DNA of 64,000 bases from JAIVJG01 sp964236735 (GTDB taxonomy: Bacteria; Acidobacteriota; Blastocatellia; Pyrinomonadales; Pyrinomonadaceae). Made by a program: the position numbers and the translations under genes. Below the pieces are notes generated by a model that saw only the letters and a program-made list of their open reading frames with translations, did no database searches and was not told where the DNA came from. The stretch covers positions 309,445 to 373,444 of the forward strand of contig CAXSFM010000003.1 in the NCBI GenBank assembly GCA_964236735.1, written 5' to 3'. Below are positions 1-12,107 of this stretch, one piece after another (position 1 is the stretch's first letter; each line of letters starts with the position of its first letter).

Positions 1-690
1 CGTTCTTCTTATCGAGACACAGGACAAATCATCAAGTTGGATTCCGCCGGCGGCGGTGCGAAAATCTCAGCCGTCTATCTCCAAAATCCAAACGCCCGTT
101 ACACGATTCTGTACAGTCATGGAAACGCCGAAGACATCGGGCAGATTCTCCCGACGCTGAAAGAAATTCAGGCGATGGGATTTTCCGTGTTCACGTATGA
201 TTATCGCGGCTACGGGACAAGCTCCGGCACGCCTACGGAAGAGAACGCTTATCGAGATGAAGACGCCGCCTATGATTACTTGACGGACAAACTGGGCGTG
301 CCTGCAAATCAGATTATCGCCTTGGGGCGTTCGCTGGGCGGCGCGATGGCCGTTGACCTAGCTTCCAGGCGACAGTTAGGCGGATTGATCATCGAGAGTT
401 CATTCGTCACGGCTTATCGAGTTATCACGCAAATTCCTCTGTTCCCTCTTGATAAATTCCAGAGCCTTTCAAAAATCAAGCAGGTACATTGCCCGGTTCT
501 GGTGATGCACGGAAAGAAGGATGAGGTGATTTCTTTCTGGCACGGCGAAAAACTTTTCCAAGCGGCGAACGAGCCGAAGCTTTCGTTATGGGTTGAGGGC
601 GCGGGTCACAATAATTTTTTTGAGGCGGCAGGCAATTGCTATCAACAGGCATTGCTGGATTTCGTCGCCTTGATTGACAACAACAAATAA
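1..690 (+). CDS. alpha/beta hydrolase, BEM46/ABHD13-like (5' end outside window)
   Basis: Serine hydrolase of the alpha/beta fold, substrate unknown. The frame is open from base 1, so the start lies outside the window; an internal TTG at 37 is a poor start. Visible family motifs are the HGNAED oxyanion segment, the nucleophile elbow GRSLGG, an acidic residue in HGKKDEV and the catalytic His in GAGHNN, which follow the usual Ser-Asp-His order. The domain fills the visible length, so only the N-terminus is missing. That end often carries a membrane anchor or signal peptide in BEM46-like proteins, and here it cannot be seen. The gene converges on the helicase gene with a 36-bp gap. Confidence 0.85.
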   Translation, partial: RSSYRDTGQIIKLDSAGGGAKISAVYLQNPNARYTILYSHGNAEDIGQILPTLKEIQAMGFSVFTYDYRGYGTSSGTPTEENAYRDEDAAYDYLTDKLGVPANQIIALGRSLGGAMAVDLASRRQLGGLIIESSFVTAYRVITQIPLFPLDKFQSLSKIKQVHCPVLVMHGKKDEVISFWHGEKLFQAANEPKLSLWVEGAGHNNFFEAAGNCYQQALLDFVALIDNNK

Positions 691-726
691 TCACTATCCG
701 TCGTCGAAATATTCTTTGCCGGCGCG

Positions 727-3603
727 TTATACGACAGCCTCCGAGCGCACCGGCTCGCGCAGGATGGCGGAGGCGGCTGACGCGGCGATGCGCGCGGCTT
801 GCGGGTGCGACTCTCGCAGGCCGGCGATTTGCATGAGCGCCTCGCCCGTGCGCGAGAGCATACGAAAGAGGTCGCCTTCTTCGGCGCGCGTCTCGCGCAC
901 GAGCGTCGCCCAAGTGACGCCGCCAGCCCAGCGCGCGGCGGCGGCGGCGGCTGAGAAATTTATCTCCGGCGCGGGTTCGAGTTCCTGCCGCCATTCGACG
1001 CTCGCCACCTCGTAAGCGATTTGCTCGAAGCGAGAGAGAGCCTCGACGAGCGCGTCGTCCAATTCCAGTTCTCCGTAGTCGCGGTCAGCATCAGAAGCGA
1101 GCGCAGCCATCACGGCGGCGGTGCGTCGGGCGTCGAGCGCGGAGAAGAGTCCGCGTTCAATCGCTTCGCCGATGAGCAGAGGGCGGTCTGTGCGTAAGTC
1201 CGCGAGCCACTGCCCGCGCCCGGTCACGCGCTCGGCGAAGAAGTCGAGATAGCCGAAGTGATCGAGCACACGCGCGCGACGTTCGAACGGTTGCCACGCT
1301 TCGTCGCGCACGGCCTCGATGCGGCGGCTCATGCGCTCGATTATTTCCGCTTCTTTGATGACCGACCACAGAGCCTTTTCGCGTCGTTGCGTCTCCGCTT
1401 CATCATCTTCGGCTTCAACGCGCGCGGCGGAGAGTTTGTCTATCAAATCGTTGATGAGCGCGACGGCTTCATCGGTCGGCGTTCGTGCGTCGCGCAGGCG
1501 CGGTTCGGGAAGCACGGTCGCGCGTCCCTCGCGCACGTTGTCGAAAGTCTCATCGCGTCGTTCTTCGGCGAGCGGGTAATGCTCTGCGAAGACTCTGCCA
1601 ATGCGTTCGAGCGCGAGCGTGGTGCGCCGCCCGTCTTCGCGCTCGCCGGCGAGTCCGTCGCCGCGCCGCTCCGTGACGAAGACGAGACGACGACTGCCGC
1701 GACCGATGCCGACGATGCGACCGGGCACGACTTCCTTGTCGAGCCAGCGCGTCCACACGTCGGCGCGCGTTCGCGGCGCGTGTTCAAGCAGACGCGCGCG
1801 TGCGCTCGTCAGACGCTCTAAACCACGCGCCGCATCAATTGTCAGACCGCAATGCGACGCTTGCAGTTTCTCGTCTATCAACGTTTCGGCGTCGGCACGC
1901 TCGCGCTCAAGACGCGCGATGTCTTCGAGCGTGTCGCGGCGTGCAAAGCTGCGTTCGGCGATGTCCCGCACCTGCGCGAACGTGCCGTAGGCGTCGAGCA
2001 AATTGAGGAGCGTCGTGTAAGTCGCGCGAAACTGGCTTTCAAGCGGGTCGGGCGGAGCAGTGAGCAGTGCGGCCATCTTCTGCGGGTCTTGATGCGGGCC
2101 GGGCGCGGCGACGATGAAGCCGACGCGGTCACGCCCGCGACGCCCCGCGCGCCCCGTCATCTGCTGCAACTCGGAAGCGGTCAGCGATTGCCAACCCTGC
2201 CCTCTCCGCACGTCTATGTTTTCGAGGACGACCGTGCGCGCGGGGAAATCAACGCCCGCCGCGACCGTCGCCGTCGCGAAAATCGCGTCGAGTAGTCCCG
2301 CGCTCATCAGACTCTCAATCGCCAGCTTCCACGCCGGCAGATGTCCCGCGTGATGCGACGCGACGCCGCCGCGCACTGTCACCTCCCAGTGGCGATGCTG
2401 ACGCACCTCCGGGTATTGTGCGGCCAACTCGCTCAACAGTGCGAGACGCGCCTCGCGCCGCGCGAAGGCGTCGCCTCCCGCGTGATGGCGCGGCGCGAAG
2501 GCGGCTTCCGTCGCGGCCTCGTCGCAACGGCGTCGCGTCGGTAGAAAGACGATGGCGGGCAGCAGATCGTAAGAGCCGAGCGACGCGAGCAGAGACGAAG
2601 GCGGCATCTCCGGCATCCCGGCGCGACGCTGTGGCGCACTGCCCCGTCCATAAAAACGCCCGTGCCCCTGTGACTGTCGCTCATCGCGCGCCGCCTGCAT
2701 GAAGCGCGCGAGTTCCGTGTTGTAACGCCCTTGCTCGTCGAGGAGCGGCGTCAACTCACCGTCTGGAAAAAGGAAGGCCGCGCGCAAAGGAACGGGTCTC
2801 GCGCCGGGACGCGAGACGACACGCACGCGCGTGCCGCGCACCTCGCCAATCCACTCCGCAAATTCTTCCGCGCGCCCCACCGTGGCCGAGAGCAACAGCA
2901 GGCGCACGCGCGGCGGCGTCAGGATAATGGCCTCTTCCCAGACGTGTCCGCGATCCCTGTCCGAAAGATAATGCGCTTCATCGAAGACGACGAGGTCTGC
3001 GTTGACTTCCTCGCCGCCGCGCAGAGCATCGAAGAGTTGGTTGCGATAAACCTCCGTCGTGCCGACGATGAGCGGCGCGTCCGACCTCTCTTTGCGGTCG
3101 CCCGTGAGAATGCCGACTTGCTCTGCGCCGAACTCGGCGATGAACTCGTGATACTTCGAGTTCGTCAGAGCCTTCAGAGGACTCGTGTACCACGCGCGCT
3201 TGCCCGCCGCGAGCAGACGCCTGATTTCCTCGCGCGCGATCCACGTCTTGCCGCTGCCCGTCGGCGCGGTGACGAGCACGTCATCACTCGCGAGTGCGCC
3301 GAGGGCTTCGAGTTGAAAATCGTCCGGGCGAAATGTTGACGCTTCCGGCGTGCCGATGCCTTCAAGCAACTTTTGCACGAGGCGTGTGCGCGCCGCGCGA
3401 CTCGCATGGCGTGAAGCGTCCTCTGCTCCGGTCGCGGACTTTGCGCGCGCAGAAGCAACGCCCTTGCCTCGCGACGCTGACGCGCCGTGTCCTTTGCGTG
3501 CGTCGCTACTGCCGCTGCCGCCACGACTATTGCCGCCGCCATCGCGCAAACCGCTGCGCGCCCGTCCGCCTTTGCTGCTGCCTCCGCCGCGTGTGCGTCT
3601 CAT
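727..3603 (-). CDS. Ski2-like DEAH-box RNA/DNA helicase
   Basis: Superfamily 2 helicase of the Ski2/Mtr4/HelY type, probably ATP-dependent RNA unwinding or remodelling in the cytoplasm. Walker A APTGSGKT lies at residues 113-120, DEAH at 208-211, SAT at 239-241, and motif VI (QMTGRAGRRGRD) near residue 490. A long C-terminal region follows, as in Ski2-like enzymes. The first ~70 residues are low complexity (Gly, Ser, Arg, Lys, Ala, with RGG-like spots) and look disordered, a possible RNA-binding tail. The start is the ATG at 3603; no better one lies inside. The gene stands alone, convergent with the hydrolase and divergent from the gene at 3750. Confidence 0.9.
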   Translation of the reverse strand: MRRTRGGGSSKGGRARSGLRDGGGNSRGGSGSSDARKGHGASASRGKGVASARAKSATGAEDASRHASRAARTRLVQKLLEGIGTPEASTFRPDDFQLEALGALASDDVLVTAPTGSGKTWIAREEIRRLLAAGKRAWYTSPLKALTNSKYHEFIAEFGAEQVGILTGDRKERSDAPLIVGTTEVYRNQLFDALRGGEEVNADLVVFDEAHYLSDRDRGHVWEEAIILTPPRVRLLLLSATVGRAEEFAEWIGEVRGTRVRVVSRPGARPVPLRAAFLFPDGELTPLLDEQGRYNTELARFMQAARDERQSQGHGRFYGRGSAPQRRAGMPEMPPSSLLASLGSYDLLPAIVFLPTRRRCDEAATEAAFAPRHHAGGDAFARREARLALLSELAAQYPEVRQHRHWEVTVRGGVASHHAGHLPAWKLAIESLMSAGLLDAIFATATVAAGVDFPARTVVLENIDVRRGQGWQSLTASELQQMTGRAGRRGRDRVGFIVAAPGPHQDPQKMAALLTAPPDPLESQFRATYTTLLNLLDAYGTFAQVRDIAERSFARRDTLEDIARLERERADAETLIDEKLQASHCGLTIDAARGLERLTSARARLLEHAPRTRADVWTRWLDKEVVPGRIVGIGRGSRRLVFVTERRGDGLAGEREDGRRTTLALERIGRVFAEHYPLAEERRDETFDNVREGRATVLPEPRLRDARTPTDEAVALINDLIDKLSAARVEAEDDEAETQRREKALWSVIKEAEIIERMSRRIEAVRDEAWQPFERRARVLDHFGYLDFFAERVTGRGQWLADLRTDRPLLIGEAIERGLFSALDARRTAAVMAALASDADRDYGELELDDALVEALSRFEQIAYEVASVEWRQELEPAPEINFSAAAAAARWAGGVTWATLVRETRAEEGDLFRMLSRTGEALMQIAGLRESHPQAARIAASAASAILREPVRSEAVV

Positions 3604-3749
3604 AGAGGCTCATCATACCTTATGAACTTTGTGGAAACGCCCTCCGTAATGATAACTTTTGTGTGCGCTTCGCAACGCCCGGAGAATATTCGGCGTCTAA
3701 AATCACTGGCGTCGCACGTTCGCAGTCGCCGAAGTAGCAGGCTCAAGAG

Positions 3750-4832
3750 ATGGCACAACTTTTCGCAAATCACGAAGTCAACCGCGCGCCGCGCTGGCCT
3801 TTGCTGTCGCGCCTGCTGATGGCCTCGGTCGTGCTGCACGCGATATTTTTCGCGGCGATCTACTACATCCCGACGCTGCAAAGCATGGCGCGCGTGGCCG
3901 GCTCTTTCGCGGGCATCAAGTTCGTCGAACACGATTACGATGAGACGCTCATCGGCGAGCGCGCCACGCTCGTTAAACTCTCCGCGCCGACGGAAAAACT
4001 TTATTATCCGGCTGGCTACTTCGGCGCGCCGACGGAGACGCAGGCGATTGATCCGGCGATGAATCCGATGTTCGTGCCGCAACCGACGCCGACGCCCTAC
4101 GTCTTCAAGCCGCGCCCCGCGCCGCGCCCGCGCGTCTTCAAGCCGCAGCCTGTCGCCACGCCTTCGCCCGCGATGATGCCGACGCCTGAGATCGCGAAGA
4201 AGGATGACAAAAAAGATGCGGACACGCCGTCGCCGGAAGAGCGTGCGAAGTCTGAGGACGCGCTTAACAAGATTGCTGACGAGCATAAAATCGGACGACC
4301 GCCCGACAAGGATGATGTCAATCTGAAGCCGCTCAAAGATTTGCTCAACGACACGAGGAAGATGCTGGCCGATGGTAAAATCAGTCTGGACAAGACGATT
4401 GACATGACCATCGAGGCCGACTTGATGGAGGACGGCACGCTTGAGAACCCGGAAATCGTCAACCAGCAGGGCGACGAAAATCTGCGCGATCTGGCGAAAC
4501 TCTTCGTCAGTCGCCTCGCGTCCAGCGCCGTTCTCAAATTTTTGAACCAGAAGCAAATGGACATCCGCCATCTGACGATGACGGTCAAGATTGACCAGCA
4601 GCAAGTGATCGTCAGCGTCTCGGCGGAGACGGCGTCGTTTGACCGCGCCACTGAAATCGCGCGCGGTTATGGCAACTTGCTCGCCGGCGCGCGTCTGTTC
4701 AAGCAGGGCAAGGACGAGGACAAAATCTGGGAGAACATGCAGGTCAACTCCGACGGCAAACTGGTGATGATGAAGTTTCAGATGCCGCGTGATGTCGCCA
4801 CCGCACTGCTCGCCAAAGTTCCGAGCGGGTGA
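3750..4832 (+). CDS. TonB-like membrane-anchored protein with Pro-rich linker; paralogue of next gene
   Basis: A 360-aa protein with a short cytoplasmic N-terminus, one membrane segment at about residues 21-43 (LLMASVVLHAIFFAAIYYIP), and a Pro/Thr/Lys-rich extended stretch around 105-145, the architecture of TonB-family proteins that span the periplasm. The last ~165 residues do not show a TonB C-terminal motif. They align with the next gene product: LKDLLND/LKDWIAR, RATEIARGYGNLL/RATEMARGYRSMI and MQMPRDVATALL-like/LDMPREAIGNLL share spacing. The function of that domain is unknown to me. Its orientation ahead of the paralogue and secA suggests an envelope role, but that is inference. Confidence 0.75.
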   Translation: MAQLFANHEVNRAPRWPLLSRLLMASVVLHAIFFAAIYYIPTLQSMARVAGSFAGIKFVEHDYDETLIGERATLVKLSAPTEKLYYPAGYFGAPTETQAIDPAMNPMFVPQPTPTPYVFKPRPAPRPRVFKPQPVATPSPAMMPTPEIAKKDDKKDADTPSPEERAKSEDALNKIADEHKIGRPPDKDDVNLKPLKDLLNDTRKMLADGKISLDKTIDMTIEADLMEDGTLENPEIVNQQGDENLRDLAKLFVSRLASSAVLKFLNQKQMDIRHLTMTVKIDQQQVIVSVSAETASFDRATEIARGYGNLLAGARLFKQGKDEDKIWENMQVNSDGKLVMMKFQMPRDVATALLAKVPSG

Positions 4833-4839
4833 CTCGCGT

Positions 4840-4920
4840 AGTTCAAGGTTCAAAGTTCAAGGTTCAAGGCTGAGTCAATTCTGCAACTTTGAACCTTGAA
4901 CCTTGAACCTTGAAACTTCA
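4840..4920. repeat. heptad inverted repeat, GTTCAAG family
   Basis: The left arm is four tandem 7-nt units (GTTCAAG/GTTCAAA, 4841-4868). After a ~16-nt loop, the right arm carries complementary units (about 4885-4914). It lies between two codirectional paralogous genes and could form an RNA hairpin. A second member of the same sequence family lies at 20212-20321. Confidence 0.85.
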
Positions 4921-4954
4921 AAGAGGGTGGCGCGTGATTACAAATTACAATAAA

Positions 4955-5701
4955 ATGATAGTGGGAATGTTGAATCAATTTTTCATTAGAATCTTTCGCG
5001 CGCACCTCGCGCCGTTGGGCGCGCACGAGAACGGCGGCGCGGCGGCGCGTGGCTTCGTCTCGTTCGTCAGTCTCGCCGTGCTCGGCGCGCTCGCACTGGG
5101 CGTGCTGCCCGCTTCGGCGAGAAATTTTCTCTCGGCCTCGCCCGCGCAGACGAAAGACGTGAAGGGCGAGAAGTCGAACACGCCTGGCACGGTCAACACC
5201 AGACCGCTCAAAGATTGGATCGCTCGCTCACAGCGTTTGAAGGATCAGGGCAAGCTCGATTTGAAGGCGCCGCGCGAATTGACGATTGAGGGCGACCGCG
5301 ACGAGGCGGGGCTGCTCAGTAACGTCTCGATCACGGGCGCGTCCGCCGCCAACGCGAATTTCAAAAAAGCCGCGCAGGACTTCGCCGTCTCGCTCAATCA
5401 AAGCCACGCGCTGAATTTTCTGCAAGACGTGTCGCACGTCCGCATGGCCTTCACGCTCGATGGCGAACGCTTCAAGATGCAGGCGGCTTCCGACACGCCG
5501 TCCGACGCGCGCGCGACGGAGATGGCGCGCGGCTATCGCTCGATGATCAACATCGGGCGCATGATGAAGCGCGGCGGCGATGAGGCCGTCGTCCTCAACA
5601 ACATGAAAGTCTCCGCGAGCGGCAAGCAATTGTTGATGAACCTCGACATGCCGCGCGAAGCGATAGGCAATCTCCTTCTCAAACAAATCACCCCTAACTG
5701 A
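4955..5701 (+). CDS. exported protein, paralogue of the TonB-like protein upstream
   Basis: About 248 aa. A hydrophobic stretch (FVSLAVLGALALGVLPASA) followed by ARNF looks like a signal peptide with a long N-region. The rest is homologous to the C-terminal domain of the preceding gene: both have LKD, a DQGK/ADGK-L-D/LK segment, RATE-ARGY and L/FQ-MPRE/D blocks in the same order. This copy lacks the Pro-rich linker, so the pair looks like a duplication in which one copy is anchored and extended and the other is exported. ATG 4955 is chosen, with 4967 as an alternative; a TTG at 4910 lies inside the repeat and is unlikely. Function unknown. Confidence 0.7.
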   Translation: MIVGMLNQFFIRIFRAHLAPLGAHENGGAAARGFVSFVSLAVLGALALGVLPASARNFLSASPAQTKDVKGEKSNTPGTVNTRPLKDWIARSQRLKDQGKLDLKAPRELTIEGDRDEAGLLSNVSITGASAANANFKKAAQDFAVSLNQSHALNFLQDVSHVRMAFTLDGERFKMQAASDTPSDARATEMARGYRSMINIGRMMKRGGDEAVVLNNMKVSASGKQLLMNLDMPREAIGNLLLKQITPN

Positions 5702-5752
5702 AGACGAATAAGAGCGCGTGCGTCGTCTCTTTCAAACGTGAAAGTGGCTCGC

Positions 5753-5782
5753 TTGCCTCTGTCTCTCACGCTCACATACAAT
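5753..5782 (+). promoter_or_regulatory. possible sigma70-type promoter of secA
   Basis: TTGCCT, an 18-nt spacer, then TACAAT, about 130 nt before the secA start. It is found by eye only. The leader would be long enough to hold regulatory structure. Confidence 0.35.
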
Positions 5783-5911
5783 CTTCTGCGTTGCATAAGT
5801 TAATGCGGCGCAAAGATTCGTCGGGCAGCGCATTTCCTTTGCCCGCTCACGCCACGAAAGACACCGCGCAGTTGATGACAACGTTTCTTCTGCCCGGACA
5901 GGATTGAAGCC

Positions 5912-8743
<2,832 letters not shown>

Positions 8744-8770
8744 GGCTCGACGGCGATTTTTGTGCGGCAC

Positions 8771-8812
8771 AAAAGCGGGGCAGAGTGTGATGCTTGCCCC
8801 GCTTCTTTTTCC
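8771..8812 (+). terminator. rho-independent terminator of secA
   Basis: AAGCGGGGCA (8773-8782) pairs with TGCCCCGCTT (8795-8804) across a 12-nt loop and is followed by a T-run (8804-8810). It lies 29 nt after the secA stop. Confidence 0.9.
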
Positions 8813-8923
8813 AGACGCGCTGGCAAAATCTTTCACACGTTTTTTATAATTTTCGCGTTGCCCTTGCCGAAGTTGAATTGCTGATGCGTCTTCAATGAAA
8901 ATTTATTGCATGAGGATTATTTT

Positions 8924-9982
8924 ATGTCTCGCACCTTCCTCCTCTTTTTCCGCGCCTTTCTCCTGTCAATCTCATTGCAGATTGTCGCCGTCGCTCAAGC
9001 CGCACCCGCGAAATCGTCTGTCGTGACGACGCGCGGCATCGAGTCATACAAGCATGGCGAGACTGGGCAGGCGATCAAAACTTTGCGCGAGGCGATTAAG
9101 AACGACAAGACGGACGGCGAAGCGTGGTACTACCTCGGTCTGGCCTTGAACCGTGAAAGCAAGACGAAGGATGCGCGTAAAGCTTTCGCCGAGACAGTCA
9201 AACTGCGCCCCGACTTCGCGCCCGCGCACGGAGCTTATGCATATACGCTGCTTCTCACCAATAAACTTGACGACGCCGAGCGGGAGGCCGCACGCTCGCT
9301 CGAGCTTGATCCGAAGCGCACGGAGGCGAACTACGTCATCGGCGTGATTCGTTTGCGTCAGGGCAAATACGAGCAGACACTTCAAGCGGTCAGCGCGACG
9401 TTGGGTGAAGACACGAATTTCTCGGCGGCTTATCTTTTGAAAAGTCAGGCGCTGCTCGGTTTCTATATGAATGAATATGGCGCGCAGTTGGGGGCGTCGT
9501 CAAAATCATCAGACGCTGCTGCCAAGAAAGAAGCGCGGGCAGCACAGGATCGGCGAATGAAAGAGGCCGCTGAGAGTCTGGAGAAGTTTCTCAAGCTAAG
9601 CCCTACTCTTTCCAATTCGGATATCTGGCGCGATCAACTGGAAACGTTGCGCGTCTATGCGAGACCGGAGGTGGAATCAGAATCCGAACGCGCAACTTTT
9701 GGGACGAGCGAGGTGATGACGAAAGCGATAATCCAGAGTAGGCCGGAGCCGGGGTTTACCGAGAGCGCACGGCAGGCCAACATTAACGGCTTAGTGGTTA
9801 TGCGTGCTGTGCTCGCGGCTGACGGGCAGGTCAAGTACATTCTGGTGCTGCAATCTCTGAGTCACGGACTGACGGAAGAGGCGGTAAAGGCCGCACGCAA
9901 AATCAAATTTCAACCGGCGACGATAGGCGGGCGCGCCGTTTCACAATTCATTACGCTTGAATACCATTTCAACGTCTATTGA
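8924..9982 (+). CDS. secreted TPR protein with TonB C-terminal domain
   Basis: A 352-aa exported protein. An N-terminal signal peptide (FLLFFRAFLLSISLQIVAVAQA) is followed by TPR-like helices at about residues 25-150 (EAWYYLGLALN, FAPAHGAYAYTLL, EANYVIGVIRLRQGKY) and a longer helical stretch. The end resembles a TonB C-terminal domain (FTESARQANINGLVVMRAVL to the last residues). No membrane anchor remains after signal cleavage, so it is probably periplasmic, a combination common in Acidobacteria. The start is the ATG at 8924, which has a GAGG at 8912 with 8-nt spacing; a TTG at 8906 is in frame but has no such site. Binding partner unknown. Confidence 0.75.
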   Translation: MSRTFLLFFRAFLLSISLQIVAVAQAAPAKSSVVTTRGIESYKHGETGQAIKTLREAIKNDKTDGEAWYYLGLALNRESKTKDARKAFAETVKLRPDFAPAHGAYAYTLLLTNKLDDAEREAARSLELDPKRTEANYVIGVIRLRQGKYEQTLQAVSATLGEDTNFSAAYLLKSQALLGFYMNEYGAQLGASSKSSDAAAKKEARAAQDRRMKEAAESLEKFLKLSPTLSNSDIWRDQLETLRVYARPEVESESERATFGTSEVMTKAIIQSRPEPGFTESARQANINGLVVMRAVLAADGQVKYILVLQSLSHGLTEEAVKAARKIKFQPATIGGRAVSQFITLEYHFNVY

Positions 9983-10060
9983 CAGTGTGCAGTGTTTGAC
10001 AGAGATTCAAACCGTCTTTCAAGCGCGGTCGTTTAGTTTTCAGTCAGCACTTCTCTTTTC

Positions 10061-11272
10061 ATGAGCGCGAACGTCAAATCAACGAATCCGGTGGTGCAGG
10101 CCATCGTCGGCGGGCAGGCTCCGGCGCAGGCGCGTCTGGCGGCGGCGCGCGGGATGCTGCCTCTGCCGCAGGACGAATTGCTCGAAGTGCTGGTCGCGTT
10201 GCGTCTGGATGGTGAAGAAGGAATCGCGGAGGCCGCCGAGTCCACGCTTCGAGATCAGCAGCCGGAATTTCTGTTGAGCGTCGCGGAATCGGATGCGACC
10301 GCGCCCAATGTGCTCGCCTATCTCGCCGGACGAAAAGATGCCGGACGCGAGTTGCAGGAAGCCGTCGTGATGAATGCCTTCACGCCCGACGAGGCCGTCG
10401 CCACGCTCGCCTCCGTGACGACCGACGGCTCCGTGCTTGAGATCATCGCCATCAACCAGCAGCGTCTGATTCGCGCGCCCGCCATCATTGACGCACTGCT
10501 CGCTAACAATGCGCGCACGCCCGACGCCGAACGACGCGCACGCGAAACGCGCCGCGAGTTTTTCGAGAAGGAGCGCGGCGCGCAGCAAATCGCCGACGAG
10601 TTACGCGCGCGCGGCCAGACGGCGGCTGCCGAGTTCGTCGAAACGGCGGAATCCATCGGCGTCGCTGACGGCATCTCGTTTGAAGATGCGTGGCTCATCG
10701 CCGACCACATCGAAGTTTCAGACGACGACATAGATGATTCGTGGCTGCCTTCGGAGCGTATCGAAGAATTGGTGGATGAAAGTATGGAACAGCGTGAGGC
10801 GATGGCCGAGCGCATCATCAGCGAGGCGAGTGCGGAAGTCGGCGAGGCCGCGCCGAAACGTATCGCGCTCATCCGTCGCATCATGCTGATGAAGGTCAAA
10901 GACCGTATCAAGCTCGGCATGAAAGGCGACCGAGAGACGCGCGCCATTCTCATCCGCGACTCCAACAAGCTCGTCTCCGCCGCCGTCATCCACAACCCGC
11001 GCATCACCGATCAGGAAGTCGAGGCCGTCGCCGCCATGCGAACCGTCTCGGACGAAGTGCTGCGAATCATCGCCAACAATCGCGCGTGGTCACGCAACTA
11101 TCCGATTATCCACAACCTCGCGCGCAACCCGCGCACGCCGCTCGCCAACGCGATGAGCATTATGTCGCGCCTGCAAACCAAAGACCTCAAGGCCATCTCG
11201 CAAAATCGCAACGTTTCAGACGGCGTTCGTCGCCAGTCCATCCGTATCTTAGCGACGCGCAGCGGACATTGA
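10061..11272 (+). CDS. uncharacterised alpha-helical repeat protein
   Basis: 403 aa, no signal peptide or membrane segment, almost entirely predicted helix and rich in Ala, Arg, Glu and Ile. The last third has repeating helix pairs with Asn-Pro or Asn-Arg turns (VIHNPRITDQEVEAVAAMR, IANNRAWSRNYPIIHNLARN, ISQNRNVSDGVRRQSIR), resembling HEAT-like or leucine-rich variant repeats. A central acidic loop (DHIEVSDDDIDDSW) separates it from an N-terminal helical part that itself contains similar repeats. The protein is probably a cytoplasmic scaffold. I do not recognise a named family. It ends just before a heptad-repeat hairpin that separates it from the convergent gene. Confidence 0.7.
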   Translation: MSANVKSTNPVVQAIVGGQAPAQARLAAARGMLPLPQDELLEVLVALRLDGEEGIAEAAESTLRDQQPEFLLSVAESDATAPNVLAYLAGRKDAGRELQEAVVMNAFTPDEAVATLASVTTDGSVLEIIAINQQRLIRAPAIIDALLANNARTPDAERRARETRREFFEKERGAQQIADELRARGQTAAAEFVETAESIGVADGISFEDAWLIADHIEVSDDDIDDSWLPSERIEELVDESMEQREAMAERIISEASAEVGEAAPKRIALIRRIMLMKVKDRIKLGMKGDRETRAILIRDSNKLVSAAVIHNPRITDQEVEAVAAMRTVSDEVLRIIANNRAWSRNYPIIHNLARNPRTPLANAMSIMSRLQTKDLKAISQNRNVSDGVRRQSIRILATRSGH

Positions 11273-11283
11273 AGAGACAAAAG

Positions 11284-11405
11284 CAGTGAAGAGTGGCGAG
11301 TGAAGGACAGCAGCAGTGACGAGCAAGAAAGTCTTTATCTCATCACTCATCACTTATCACTATTCTTCTTGCCCGTCACTTGTCACTCTTCGCTCGTCAC
11401 TGCTC
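11284..11405. repeat. heptad inverted repeat, AGTGAAG/AGTGACG family
   Basis: The left arm carries 7-nt units AGTGAAG, AGTGGCG, AGTGAAG and AGTGACG (11286-11325). The right arm carries units such as ATCACTC, GTCACTT and GTCACTG (11341-11403). It fills the whole gap between two convergent genes and could act as a two-way terminator. Confidence 0.8.
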
Positions 11406-11939
11406 TTAAAATATTTCCGATCCTTTACGCATGACCGACCAGCCAACGTCCGCGAGCGTATGGCTCGCCGCGCCCCACCACAAACCGGCCAGCACGCCGA
11501 GAACGAATTTCTTATCAACGCTGTAACCGAGAATGAGCGTCTCTATCGTCCACCACTCGCGCGAGAAATTAGCCCAGTCAGGCAGCGTACCGCCTGTAAT
11601 CAGAAACGCGCGCAAATAAACTCCGGCGCACACCAGCAGCACGAGCACGGCGGTGAAGTAAATGACGCGAATCAGCGTGCCGAAGATGATGCCGTGCGAC
11701 CAGCGCGAGCGATGCCGGAAGATAACTTTATAAGGCCACCAGATGAAACGGAACAATCCCCAGCGTGTGTACTGGCGCGACTGAATATCGAGATCGGGGC
11801 CGAACATGAAACCGCCGAAGAGCATCGCGCACGTCGTCACGGCGGCCAGCGCCCAACTGCCCGTCGCGCCCCACGCCGCAGCGAAAGTCGGCGGAGCCAG
11901 CAGCAGCGTGATCGCGTCGTGAACTTTTCCCGAAGGCAT
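11406..11939 (-). CDS. DUF2227-type putative metal-binding membrane protein
   Basis: 177 aa, starting with MPSGKVHDAITLLLAPPT, typical of the DUF2227 'putative metal-binding' family. It has His residues at the N-terminus, in the middle (FRHRSRWSHGIIFG) and near the end (ASHTLADVGW), plus the acidic FGPDLDIQSRQYTRWG motif. At least three membrane segments are visible (residues ~17-40, 90-112, 145-165). The conserved His/Asp pattern resembles metal-dependent membrane hydrolases of the YdjM/YfhO kind, but the activity is unproven. The gene is divergent from the acyltransferase; a heptad repeat lies directly upstream. Confidence 0.75.
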   Translation of the reverse strand: MPSGKVHDAITLLLAPPTFAAAWGATGSWALAAVTTCAMLFGGFMFGPDLDIQSRQYTRWGLFRFIWWPYKVIFRHRSRWSHGIIFGTLIRVIYFTAVLVLLVCAGVYLRAFLITGGTLPDWANFSREWWTIETLILGYSVDKKFVLGVLAGLWWGAASHTLADVGWSVMRKGSEIF

Positions 11940-11945
11940 AGTAAT

Positions 11946-12021
11946 GCAGTGGGCAGTGGCCTGTGATCAGTGGTCAGAAGATGAATGTGTCTTTTACTAT
12001 CCACCAGCCGCTGCCCACTGC
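11946..12021. repeat. heptad inverted repeat, GCAGTGG family
   Basis: GCAGTGG units in a 7-nt register (11946-11977) with a perfect 11-bp return arm, CTGCCCACTGC (12011-12021). It sits between divergent genes, so it may overlap their promoters. Confidence 0.75.
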
Positions 12022-12107
12022 TTATAACACGCGATTCGCTCGCAGTGCCACCTGTTTGCCCCGTCGTGAGGGGCGGGTTACACTGTCCGACTTGTTGGAT
12101 ATGGAAG

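Noticed and set aside
3600..4853. 417-codon open frame on the minus strand
   Set aside because: It mirrors the TonB-like gene on the plus strand, is Arg-rich, and has no family motif. It is a by-product of GC-rich codon use.
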